Assembly (NCBI GenBank): GCA_041392305.1
Contig: JAWKMJ010000010.1
Location: 69,485 to 133,484 of the forward strand
Length of the DNA: 64,000 nt
Direction: 5' to 3'
From: JAGQYP01 sp041392305
GTDB lineage: Bacteria > Bacteroidota > Bacteroidia > Flavobacteriales_D > Crocinitomicaceae
The position numbers and the translations under genes are program-made. Positions 52,826-59,699 of this stretch are shown piece by piece. Below the pieces are notes generated by a model that saw only the letters and a program-made list of their open reading frames with translations, ran no database searches and had not been told where the DNA came from. Within the stretch, counting starts at the first letter, position 1. The number at the start of each line of letters is the position of its first letter.

Positions 52826-52833
52826 CAAAAGTA
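52826..52833 (-). promoter_or_regulatory. Predicted -7 element of the TlpA-like gene (TACTTTTG)
   Basis: TACTTTTG on the minus strand matches TAnnTTTG and ends 18 bases before the GTG start. No -33 TTG is present, as in activator-dependent promoters. Confidence 0.5.
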
Positions 52834-52856
52834 CATGATAGCTCTTTAATTTAAGG

Positions 52857-52870
52857 GTGATTTAGATCAC
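52857..52870. promoter_or_regulatory. CRP-like palindrome GTGA-TTTAGA-TCAC
   Basis: GTGA-N6-TCAC matches the core of the CRP/FNR-superfamily consensus (TGTGA-N6-TCACA). Its centre is about 43 bases upstream of the start predicted from the -7 box at 52826-52833, the position of a class II activator site. Confidence 0.45.
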
Positions 52871-52889
52871 TAAATTCACGAACTTTTTT

Positions 52890-52908
52890 TTGACGAATTA
52901 TCCGTCAA
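52890..52908. promoter_or_regulatory. 19-base near-perfect inverted repeat (TTGACG-N7-CGTCAA)
   Basis: Eight of nine opposing base pairs match around a central T. It lies between the CRP-like site and the HU promoter region. It could be an operator for either flanking gene. No regulator is known from the window. Confidence 0.4.
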
Positions 52909-52991
52909 TATTTATTTGACTCCTATAAATGTGTAATTCCTTCATTTGTCTATGAAAATTAAGTTTTCGTCGCAATTCAATTTCACAAGAA

Positions 52992-53083
52992 TTATTAACA
53001 TTTTATTCTTAAAAGTCTTGTTATTCTTGGGATACAGCATAAAAAACACTTCAGTTATTAACATTTTGACCAAATTATTAACA
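52992..53083 (+). repeat. Three copies of TTATTAACA upstream of HU
   Basis: The nine-base word occurs at 52992, 53055 and 53075, all on the plus strand. It differs by one base from the DnaA-box form TTATTCACA. In DNA this AT-rich, chance copies are possible. Confidence 0.4.
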
Positions 53084-53110
53084 AAACACCCTGTTTTCAG
53101 GTGGTTCAGC

Positions 53111-53140
53111 TTGACACAGATATTTATTCATATATATTTG
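53111..53140 (+). promoter_or_regulatory. Predicted HU promoter (TTG, 19 bases, TATATTTG)
   Basis: TTG at 53111-53113 (within TTGACA) and TATATTTG at 53133-53140 are exactly 19 bases apart, the best match to the Bacteroidota consensus in the window. The predicted leader is about 35 bases. Confidence 0.75.
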
Positions 53141-53181
53141 TCTCGTTCAAATATTTAATAACATTACTAAAACCAAAAACT

Positions 53182-53454
53182 ATGAACAAAGCAGAATTAA
53201 TCGACGCGATGGCAGCTGAGTCAGGATTGTCTAAAGCTGATTCTAAAAAAGCATTGGATGCATTCATCAATTCAACTTCAAAAGCTCTTAAAGGAAAAGA
53301 TAGAGTTTCTTTAGTAGGATTTGGATCTTTCTCTGTTTCTAAAAGAGAAGCTAGAACTGGAAGAAACCCACAAACTGGGAAAACTATCCAAATTTCAGCT
53401 AAGAACGTTGTTAAGTTCAAGCCAGGTGCTGATTTATCTGATACTGTAAACTAA
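53182..53454 (+). CDS. HU family DNA-binding protein
   Basis: The ATG at 53182 gives 90 residues, the standard HU length. It starts with MNKAELIDAMAAESGLSKAD and has the DNA-bending arm GRNPQTGKTIQISAKNVVKF, preceded by LVGFGSFSVSKREARTG. HU coats and bends chromosomal DNA without strong sequence preference. It has a consensus promoter and a strong terminator, consistent with high expression. Confidence 0.96.
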   Translation: MNKAELIDAMAAESGLSKADSKKALDAFINSTSKALKGKDRVSLVGFGSFSVSKREARTGRNPQTGKTIQISAKNVVKFKPGADLSDTVN

Positions 53455-53478
53455 GAATTACAGTTGAAAAAATTGATA

Positions 53479-53506
53479 AGGCGACCCAAACGGTCGCCTT
53501 TTCTTT
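53479..53506 (+). terminator. Terminator after HU
   Basis: AGGCGACC (53479-53486), loop CAAAC, GGTCGCCT (53492-53499) and a T-rich tail, 25 bases after the HU stop and 15 before the trmH start. Confidence 0.9.
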
Positions 53507-53520
53507 TAAATATTAGAGCC

Positions 53521-54192
53521 ATGGACAAGAAGGAATTACTTGCTAAGCTTAGAAACTTGATAACGGTTAATAAAAACGAACTTTTTGATGAAATTGTTGA
53601 AAAGAGGACTCGCCATTTGACTTTGATTATTGAAAACATGTTCCAAGAGCAAAATGCTAGTGCTGTAATACGAACAGCTGAATGCTTGGGCCTTCAAGAT
53701 GTACATATCATTGAAAATAATAACAAATTAAAGATCAACAGGGATATAGCTTTGGGCAGTAGTAAATGGATGAGTATCCACCAATATTATCAAAATGAAA
53801 ATAATACATTGGACTGTATCCAACATTTAAAAAAGCAAGGCTATACTATTGTTGCGACATCTCCTCATGAGAATGATCTCTCGATCAGCGAATTACCTGT
53901 AGATAGGAAAACTGCCTTGATGTTTGGTACAGAGTTAACAGGTTTGTCTAAGATAGCTTTAAAGGAAGCTGATGTTCATGTGAAGATTCCGATGTATGGT
54001 TTTACAGAAAGTTATAATTTGTCCGTTTCCGCAGGAATTTGCATTTATGATTTTATTAATCGAATGAAAAAATCCAACATAGACTGGAGTCTTTCTGAAG
54101 ATGAAAAGGTTGATATTCTTTATGATTGGTGTAAGAAAACAATCAATCGAAGTGATCGAGTAATTGAGAATCTCTTAAAAGATTCAAAATAA
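53521..54192 (+). CDS. trmH: tRNA (guanosine-2'-O)-methyltransferase, TrmH/SpoU family
   Basis: The ATG at 53521 gives 223 residues. SpoU-type knot motifs are present: NMFQEQNASAVIRTAECLG (motif 1), LMFGTELTGLSKIALKEAD (motif 2) and VKIPMYGFTESYNLSVSAGI (motif 3). The short N-terminal helix and the length match E. coli TrmH (Gm18 of tRNA). Alternative targets in the SpoU family cannot be excluded. Confidence 0.88.
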   Translation: MDKKELLAKLRNLITVNKNELFDEIVEKRTRHLTLIIENMFQEQNASAVIRTAECLGLQDVHIIENNNKLKINRDIALGSSKWMSIHQYYQNENNTLDCIQHLKKQGYTIVATSPHENDLSISELPVDRKTALMFGTELTGLSKIALKEADVHVKIPMYGFTESYNLSVSAGICIYDFINRMKKSNIDWSLSEDEKVDILYDWCKKTINRSDRVIENLLKDSK

Positions 54193-54254
54193 TTATCCAT
54201 TTATTTAATTCCTAACTAAAAAACTACGAATTTTGCACTCAATTATTTAAATAA

Positions 54255-55541
54255 ATGAGTGCATTAGGAAATCATATTTTAGTAGAATTCTCGGGTTGTG
54301 AGCCTGAGATTATGAATGGCGTAAGTACAATTGAAAACGCTATGGTTGAGGCTGCCGAAAGTGCCGGAGCAACTGTTATTAACAGTACTTTTCACCATTT
54401 TTCTCCTTACGGAGTTTCTGGGGTTGTTGTAATTCAAGAAAGTCATCTTGCAATACACACTTGGCCGGAATACGGTTATGCTGCAGTTGATCTTTTTACA
54501 TGCGGTGATCAAGTGGATCCTTGGGTATCTTTCGACTTTTTGAAAGAAGCTTTTGGTGCTAAGAACTATAGTGCTTTGGAATTAAAAAGAGGTGCTTTGA
54601 AATTATTGGATCGATTAGATTTTGATATCAATTCTATTCGTTCTGAAGCCGTTGGAAGAGAGAATCCACAAAAATATACACGAAACGTTTGGTTTACAGA
54701 TAAAGATGATGACCAAGGTTTATCGTTAAGATATACAGGGGATGTTTTGTTTGATCAGAAAACAGACTTTCAAAGAGTTAAAATTCTAGAGTCATACCGA
54801 TATGGGAAGATGTTAGCATTAGATAACATGGTGATGACTACTGAAAAAGATGAGTTTCATTATCATGAAATGATTTCACATCCAGCGATATTTACTCATG
54901 GTAACATCAAAAATGTTCTTGTTATTGGTGGAGGAGATGGAGGAACTGTGAGAGAAATACTAAGACACGAAGGTGTTGAGAAAGTAACTATGGTTGAAAT
55001 CGATGGGGCTGTTATTGAAGCATGTAAAAAACATTTACCTTCAATTGCAAGCGCATTTGGAAATGCTAAATTGGATCTCCACGTTGCTGATGGTATTGAA
55101 TATGTTAAGAATGCAGCCAAAGGAAGCTATGATTTATTGATTGTTGATGGTTCAGATCCAGTTGGTCCGGCAGAAGGACTTTTCTCGACTGAATTCTATC
55201 AAAATTGCTATGATGCATTGAACGACAACGGAATTCTTGTTGCACAAGGAGAATCACCTAAATTCAATGAAGGAGCATTCACCATGTTAAATTCTACTTT
55301 GAAAGGTATTTTTGGAAAAGAAAATGTACATACAAGTTTGTTTTATGTGCCAACTTATCCAACTGGAATGTGGAGTTTCCAATGGGGAGTGAAAGGGGGG
55401 CAAAATCCATTTGAAATCAATGAAAAGGCAGAATCGATTGAGAATTTTGTTGATGCAAAAGGTTTGAAATACTACAACTTCCATATTCACAAGGCGAGTT
55501 TTGCTCTTCCAAACTTTGTGAAGAAAATGTTGAATGAATAA
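54255..55541 (+). CDS. SpeD-SpeE fusion: AdoMet decarboxylase plus spermidine synthase
   Basis: Residues 1 to about 125 are a prokaryotic AdoMet decarboxylase. Ser63 (QESHLAIHTWPEYGY) would become the pyruvoyl group, with His68 and Cys83 in the numbering of the Thermotoga maritima enzyme. Residues about 140-428 are an aminopropyltransferase with GGGDGGTVREILRHEGVEKV (decarboxylated-AdoMet site) and VDGSDPVGPAEGLF (diamine-site Asp). A single polypeptide thus makes and uses the aminopropyl donor. The stop shares one base with the next gene's ATG. The two enzymes are separate proteins in most bacteria. Whether the acceptor is putrescine or agmatine is not decided by the sequence. Confidence 0.93.
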   Translation: MSALGNHILVEFSGCEPEIMNGVSTIENAMVEAAESAGATVINSTFHHFSPYGVSGVVVIQESHLAIHTWPEYGYAAVDLFTCGDQVDPWVSFDFLKEAFGAKNYSALELKRGALKLLDRLDFDINSIRSEAVGRENPQKYTRNVWFTDKDDDQGLSLRYTGDVLFDQKTDFQRVKILESYRYGKMLALDNMVMTTEKDEFHYHEMISHPAIFTHGNIKNVLVIGGGDGGTVREILRHEGVEKVTMVEIDGAVIEACKKHLPSIASAFGNAKLDLHVADGIEYVKNAAKGSYDLLIVDGSDPVGPAEGLFSTEFYQNCYDALNDNGILVAQGESPKFNEGAFTMLNSTLKGIFGKENVHTSLFYVPTYPTGMWSFQWGVKGGQNPFEINEKAESIENFVDAKGLKYYNFHIHKASFALPNFVKKMLNE

Positions 55542-56554
55542 TGAGCTTTGATCCAAATAATATTGGGTTAAGAAATGGAAATATTTTCGGCTTCCCCTAT
55601 ACTGAAGAGGAGGCCGAAATTTTTATTATACCCGTCGCTTTCGATGCCACTGCATCATTCGGTAAAGGAACATCCAAAGGTCCCGAAGCCATTTTAGAAG
55701 CATCAACGCAATTAGATTTTTATAGCCACCACACAAAGAATGCCTGGCAAACAAAAGTTTTCATGACACCTATATCCAAAGAATTGGGAAAGGTAAATGA
55801 TGATCTTGTTCAAAAAAGTCTGGAGTATTTCGATTTTCTTGAAAATGGAGGGCAACTGGAAACAAGCCCAGCTTTTCAAATTTTCGTAAAGGAAATGAAT
55901 GAAGCGCAAACCCATTTGAAGGCTGGGTTGAAAGAAAAGGTTAAAAATCTCATTAAAGACGGAAAGAAATTCATTGTTTTAGGAGGTGAGCATTCCGTTC
56001 CACTTGGAGCAATGGAAGCTGTTTCTGAAATCTATTCTGACTTTGGAATTCTTCAAATCGATGCACATGCGGATTTAAGAGTGGCCTATGAAGGTTTTGA
56101 CCAATCGCATGCTTCAATCATGGATAATGCCTTAAAACTACCTTCCTTGTCGAAATTGGTGCAAGTTGGTATTCGAGATATCTGTGACGAAGAAGTCAAT
56201 CGAATTAAATACGACGAGAGAATCGATACTTACTACGACTGGAATATTTCCAAATCAAAATTTACGGGTGGTAATTGGGACAAAATCACGGATGACATCA
56301 TGCGCAGATTGCCTAAGAATGTGTATGTGAGTTTTGATATTGACGGGCTCAAGCCTGAATTATGTCCGAATACAGGGACTCCAGTTCCTGGTGGTTTAGA
56401 ATTTAATGAAGCGACTTATTTGCTTCAGAAGCTAAAAGAATCGGGTAAAAACATTGTCGGGGCTGACCTTTGCGAGGTAGGAGGTCAAGATGCCAATTCC
56501 ATTGATGCCAATGTTGGGGCAAGAATTCTTTGGGAATTAGCTCTTCTATTTTAG
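55541..56554 (+). CDS. Agmatinase/arginase family ureohydrolase
   Basis: The 337-residue binuclear manganese enzyme shows GGEHSVPLGAMEAV, the metal ligands IDAHADLR, and SFDIDGLKPELCPNTGTPVP, then GADLCEVGG. A helical insertion of about 50 residues (EYFDFLENGGQ to EKVKNLIKD) precedes the active-site part. It releases urea from a guanidino substrate. Coupling (TAATG) to the SpeD-SpeE fusion suggests a polyamine pathway: agmatine to putrescine, or aminopropylagmatine to spermidine. Arginase activity on arginine is a further option; the substrate is not fixed by sequence. Confidence 0.88.
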   Translation: MSFDPNNIGLRNGNIFGFPYTEEEAEIFIIPVAFDATASFGKGTSKGPEAILEASTQLDFYSHHTKNAWQTKVFMTPISKELGKVNDDLVQKSLEYFDFLENGGQLETSPAFQIFVKEMNEAQTHLKAGLKEKVKNLIKDGKKFIVLGGEHSVPLGAMEAVSEIYSDFGILQIDAHADLRVAYEGFDQSHASIMDNALKLPSLSKLVQVGIRDICDEEVNRIKYDERIDTYYDWNISKSKFTGGNWDKITDDIMRRLPKNVYVSFDIDGLKPELCPNTGTPVPGGLEFNEATYLLQKLKESGKNIVGADLCEVGGQDANSIDANVGARILWELALLF

Positions 56555-56584
56555 TTCTTACCGACCTTTGTTTACATTTGTCTT

Positions 56585-57700
56585 ATGTCTAAGAAAAGGG
56601 CACTTGTATCGGTAACCAATGATTTGTATACAGACCAACGTGTGCACAAAGTGTGCATGTTTCTTCATGAAAACGGGTTTGAAGTCAAATTGATTGGGAG
56701 GCATCGTAAGAATAGTCCTGAAATGGATCATCGACCTTATCAATGGCGAAGATTGAATGTGCTTTTTGATAAAGGTCCTTTATTTTATGCTTTCTATAAT
56801 ATCTTTCTTTTTTTCTATCTATTGATTCAGAAAAAAGATGTTTTGGTTTCAAATGATTTAGATACACTTTTACCCAATTATTTGGTCAGTAAGATCTGTA
56901 GAAAGAAATTGGTCTATGATTCTCATGAATTATTTACAGAAGTTCCGGAATTGGTTTCTCGGCCAAATGTCCAAAGAGTTTGGCTCAAAATAGAAGAGGC
57001 TATTTTTCCAAAATTGAAGAATGTTATTACCGTAAATGAGTCGATTGCTCAGATTTATAAAGAAAAATACCATGTGGATGTCAAGGTAGTTCGAAACATT
57101 GCCTCAAAGAGAAATGTGATTCCTCTCAAAACAAAAAAGGATCTGGGGATTCCAGAAAACAAATTCATAGTTCTTCTTCAAGGCGCCTGGATCAATATGG
57201 ATCGGGGAGGAGAGGAGTTATTGGACGCATTTAAACTTTTGAATGATAAGTTTTTCCTTGTAATTGCAGGTGGAGGTGATGTGATTGAGTTACTCAAAAA
57301 AAGAACCCAAGAATACCAATTAATGGATAAAGTGAAATTCTTTCCTAAAATGCCCTACGATGAACTTTGTCAAATTACTGTTCATGCGGATTTAGGGGTA
57401 AGTTTAGATAAGAATACAAACATGAATTATCAATTTTCACTTCCTAATAAATTATTCGATTATATTCATTCTGGTGTTCTGGTTTTAGTTTCAGATTTGG
57501 TTGAGATTAAGAGAATTGTTCAGCAATATCAGGTTGGTGAAATAATTGAAGAAGTGAGTCCAGAAAAGATTGCTGAAGCCATTCAGAAAATTGCTTCCGA
57601 TTCCATCCAGTATCAAAAGATGAAATTGAATACTCAAAGGGCTTCAGAGGAATTGAATTGGGAAAATGAAACTAAAGTTCTAGAAGAAATTTACTTATGA
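56585..57700 (+). CDS. Glycosyltransferase, family 4 (GT-B)
   Basis: This 371-residue retaining GT-B-type enzyme starts MSKKRALVSVTNDLYTDQRV, common in Bacteroidota GT4 proteins. It has the donor-domain stretch LQGAWINMDRGGEELLDAFK and, towards the end, SLPNKLFDYIHSGVLVLVSD, the E-x7-E-like nucleotide-sugar region. The target glycan is unknown. It overlaps the next gene by four bases (ATGA), so it is co-transcribed with the menaquinone pair. Confidence 0.82.
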   Translation: MSKKRALVSVTNDLYTDQRVHKVCMFLHENGFEVKLIGRHRKNSPEMDHRPYQWRRLNVLFDKGPLFYAFYNIFLFFYLLIQKKDVLVSNDLDTLLPNYLVSKICRKKLVYDSHELFTEVPELVSRPNVQRVWLKIEEAIFPKLKNVITVNESIAQIYKEKYHVDVKVVRNIASKRNVIPLKTKKDLGIPENKFIVLLQGAWINMDRGGEELLDAFKLLNDKFFLVIAGGGDVIELLKKRTQEYQLMDKVKFFPKMPYDELCQITVHADLGVSLDKNTNMNYQFSLPNKLFDYIHSGVLVLVSDLVEIKRIVQQYQVGEIIEEVSPEKIAEAIQKIASDSIQYQKMKLNTQRASEELNWENETKVLEEIYL

Positions 57701-58122
57701 AAACCATAGACGTTAACATTCCACTAGAAGAAATAAATAAAATCAGTAAAGATACCATGCTGGAAAAATTGGGAATCGAATTCACTGAATTAGGACCTAA
57801 CTATCTCAAAGCCAAAATGCCTGTTGACGAAAGGACTTTCCAGCCAATGAAATTGCTGCATGGAGGTGCTAATGCTGCATTAATGGAAACATTAGGTTCG
57901 TTTGGGTCTCACTTGCTTATTGATCAAAGGACAGAAGCCGCAGTTGGTCTAGAGATCAATGCCAACCATTTAGGATCTGCTAGATCTGGTTGGGTGGAAG
58001 GATTTGCGAAAATAATTCATCAAGGAAGATCCACTCATGTCTGGCAAATTGATATATTTAATGAAGAAGGTAAATTGATCTCTACAGGTCGGTTGACTAA
58101 TTTGATTAAAAAAATAGGATAG
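57697..58122 (+). CDS. menI: Hotdog-fold thioesterase, probably DHNA-CoA hydrolase
   Basis: The 141-residue PaaI-type hotdog protein has LLHGGANAALMETLGSFGSH with the catalytic Gly-Gly and Glu region, and GLEINANHLGSARSGWVEG. The next gene, overlapping by one base, is an isochorismate synthase; that pairing points to menaquinone synthesis, where MenI hydrolyses 1,4-dihydroxy-2-naphthoyl-CoA. Without context it would only be called a PaaI-family thioesterase, so the symbol is inferred. Confidence 0.75.
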   Translation: MKTIDVNIPLEEINKISKDTMLEKLGIEFTELGPNYLKAKMPVDERTFQPMKLLHGGANAALMETLGSFGSHLLIDQRTEAAVGLEINANHLGSARSGWVEGFAKIIHQGRSTHVWQIDIFNEEGKLISTGRLTNLIKKIG

Positions 58123-59108
58123 TGGAACTAAAAGGATTTGTCAAATATAGATTACCATTTTCTCAGGAAGTAATAGTACAAAATGGATTTTGGAGAAAAG
58201 TATCCCATTTGAAAGGTTACAATAATGTGGATTTTGTGTTGTCTAACTTCGACAATTCATTCTATTATATTTTCCATACCAATGATGAAGAGGAAAAACC
58301 AGACATAGAGGAATACTATAGAAAATCAGATGAAAAAAGTTACCTTAATTTTGGTGAATATCAAGATAAGATTATCCCATTAATAGAACGAATTCAAAAA
58401 GGAGATTTTCAAAAAGTAATTTTTTCAAGGCGCAAAAAAGTCGGCAAAAAAATTGATCCAGAATTCGTTTTTAAATCGATTAACATACAATATCAAAATT
58501 CCTTCAATTATTTATTAGGTATTGAAGGGGAGGGAGTTTGGTTAGGAGCCTCTCCCGAAGTTTTGTTGGAGTCAAAATCAAATGATTATTATTCTATGGT
58601 TGCTCTTGCCGGTACGGTAATTCGCGATCAGAAAGGTGAATATAACTGGACTTCCAAAGAGATTGAGGAACAGCAATATGTTACGGATTACCTACTTGAT
58701 GCCTATGAAAATGTAGATATTGGGGATGTTATTTTGAATGGACCTTTTGATTTTGAGCACGGAAGAGTAGCACATATAAAAACGGAAATAGAGTTTAGGG
58801 CCACTGAAAATCAAGTGAATGAATTAATGCGCATTGTTCCACCAACACCTGCCGTTTGTGGTATTCCTAAAGAAAGTGTGTTAAGTCAAATTCAGGAGAT
58901 AGAAGGGTATGACAGAAAGTTTTATACAGGAACCTTAGGGATATATAAAAAGGGGAACGTCCACTTGTTCGTTAATTTAAGATGCATGGAAGTATTTATG
59001 GATGATGCTTGTTTGTACTTGGGTGGTGGAATCACAGCAAAATCTGACCCCGAAAAAGAATGGGACGAAACCGAGTTGAAGTCCAGAACCTTGCTGGATA
59101 TGCTATAA
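58122..59108 (+). CDS. menF: Isochorismate synthase
   Basis: The 328-residue chorismate-binding enzyme opens menaquinone synthesis by converting chorismate to isochorismate. Motifs include VALAGTVIRDQKGEYNWTSK, PPTPAVCGIPKESVLSQIQ, DRKFYTGTLGIY and YLGGGITAKSDPEKEWDETE. Its N-terminus is short compared with longer MenF/EntC. Start is GTG at 58122, sharing one base with the thioesterase stop; AGGA precedes it. The 3' end overlaps wbqC convergently by six bases. Confidence 0.88.
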   Translation: MELKGFVKYRLPFSQEVIVQNGFWRKVSHLKGYNNVDFVLSNFDNSFYYIFHTNDEEEKPDIEEYYRKSDEKSYLNFGEYQDKIIPLIERIQKGDFQKVIFSRRKKVGKKIDPEFVFKSINIQYQNSFNYLLGIEGEGVWLGASPEVLLESKSNDYYSMVALAGTVIRDQKGEYNWTSKEIEEQQYVTDYLLDAYENVDIGDVILNGPFDFEHGRVAHIKTEIEFRATENQVNELMRIVPPTPAVCGIPKESVLSQIQEIEGYDRKFYTGTLGIYKKGNVHLFVNLRCMEVFMDDACLYLGGGITAKSDPEKEWDETELKSRTLLDML

Positions 59109-59699
59109 AAAACTTGCCGAATTGGGACCTTCATTAAAGAGTAAGTCCAGAATAGATAGGTTGTTCTGAAAATCAAATCGATCAGCAAAAACCTGAATAT
59201 AACGTCCACATTGAAACTCCGATTTTATTTTGGGTGAAATGTTTATTCTAAAATCCTGATTGATTTTCTCTTTGATAAATGTGTCGGAAAGTCTGACTTC
59301 TAGATCAATACCAAGCATTTCAAGCAGGAATTCGAGAATTTTTTGATTTTTTTCTATCAATAATTCATGATTCGAAAGAATTAACCGAGAAATGTAAGGC
59401 TCATAGAATTCGTAATAGGGGCTATTTTTATATGCACTTTCTATTGATTTTAGATGGTTTTTCTGCCAGTCTTCTCGATAATCAATTAAAATCTCATGAG
59501 TCTTAGATCTGGATCCATTTGGTTTTTTTACAGGTATTGAAAGATCTAAAATGCCATTAGCTCCTAGAATTTGAGTTCTATTTCTAAAAGTTTGTTTTGG
59601 ATAGGTGTCCCAAATCTCAAAAACCACATTCTCAGAACTTATGAGCCTGCTATAAAATTCTATATTCCCAAAATAAGGAAGAAAGAAAATGTCGGACAT
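59103..59699 (-). CDS. WbqC family protein
   Basis: The 198-residue product matches WbqC (FLPYFGNIEFYSRLISSENV, KQTFRNRTQILGANGILDLS, IPVKKPNGSRSKTHEI), often linked to cell-surface polysaccharide or cofactor biosynthesis without a proven reaction. It overlaps lepB by one base. It is the last gene of the parA-to-wbqC cluster. Confidence 0.88.
   Translation of the reverse strand: MSDIFFLPYFGNIEFYSRLISSENVVFEIWDTYPKQTFRNRTQILGANGILDLSIPVKKPNGSRSKTHEILIDYREDWQKNHLKSIESAYKNSPYYEFYEPYISRLILSNHELLIEKNQKILEFLLEMLGIDLEVRLSDTFIKEKINQDFRINISPKIKSEFQCGRYIQVFADRFDFQNNLSILDLLFNEGPNSASFL

Larger units (their letters stand above)
52808..53181. other. Regulatory intergenic region between the TlpA-like and HU genes
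   Basis: This 374-base gap has no convincing gene; a 70-codon frame at 52946-53158 looks spurious (see rejected list). It holds the minus promoter of the TlpA-like gene, a CRP-like site, an inverted repeat and three TTATTAACA copies, each listed separately, and the plus promoter of HU. The sequence is very AT-rich throughout. Confidence 0.6.

Noticed and set aside
52946..53158. A 70-codon frame in the HU upstream region
   Set aside because: Hydrophobic, AT-driven composition, no recognisable family, and it runs over the HU promoter and the TTATTAACA copies.
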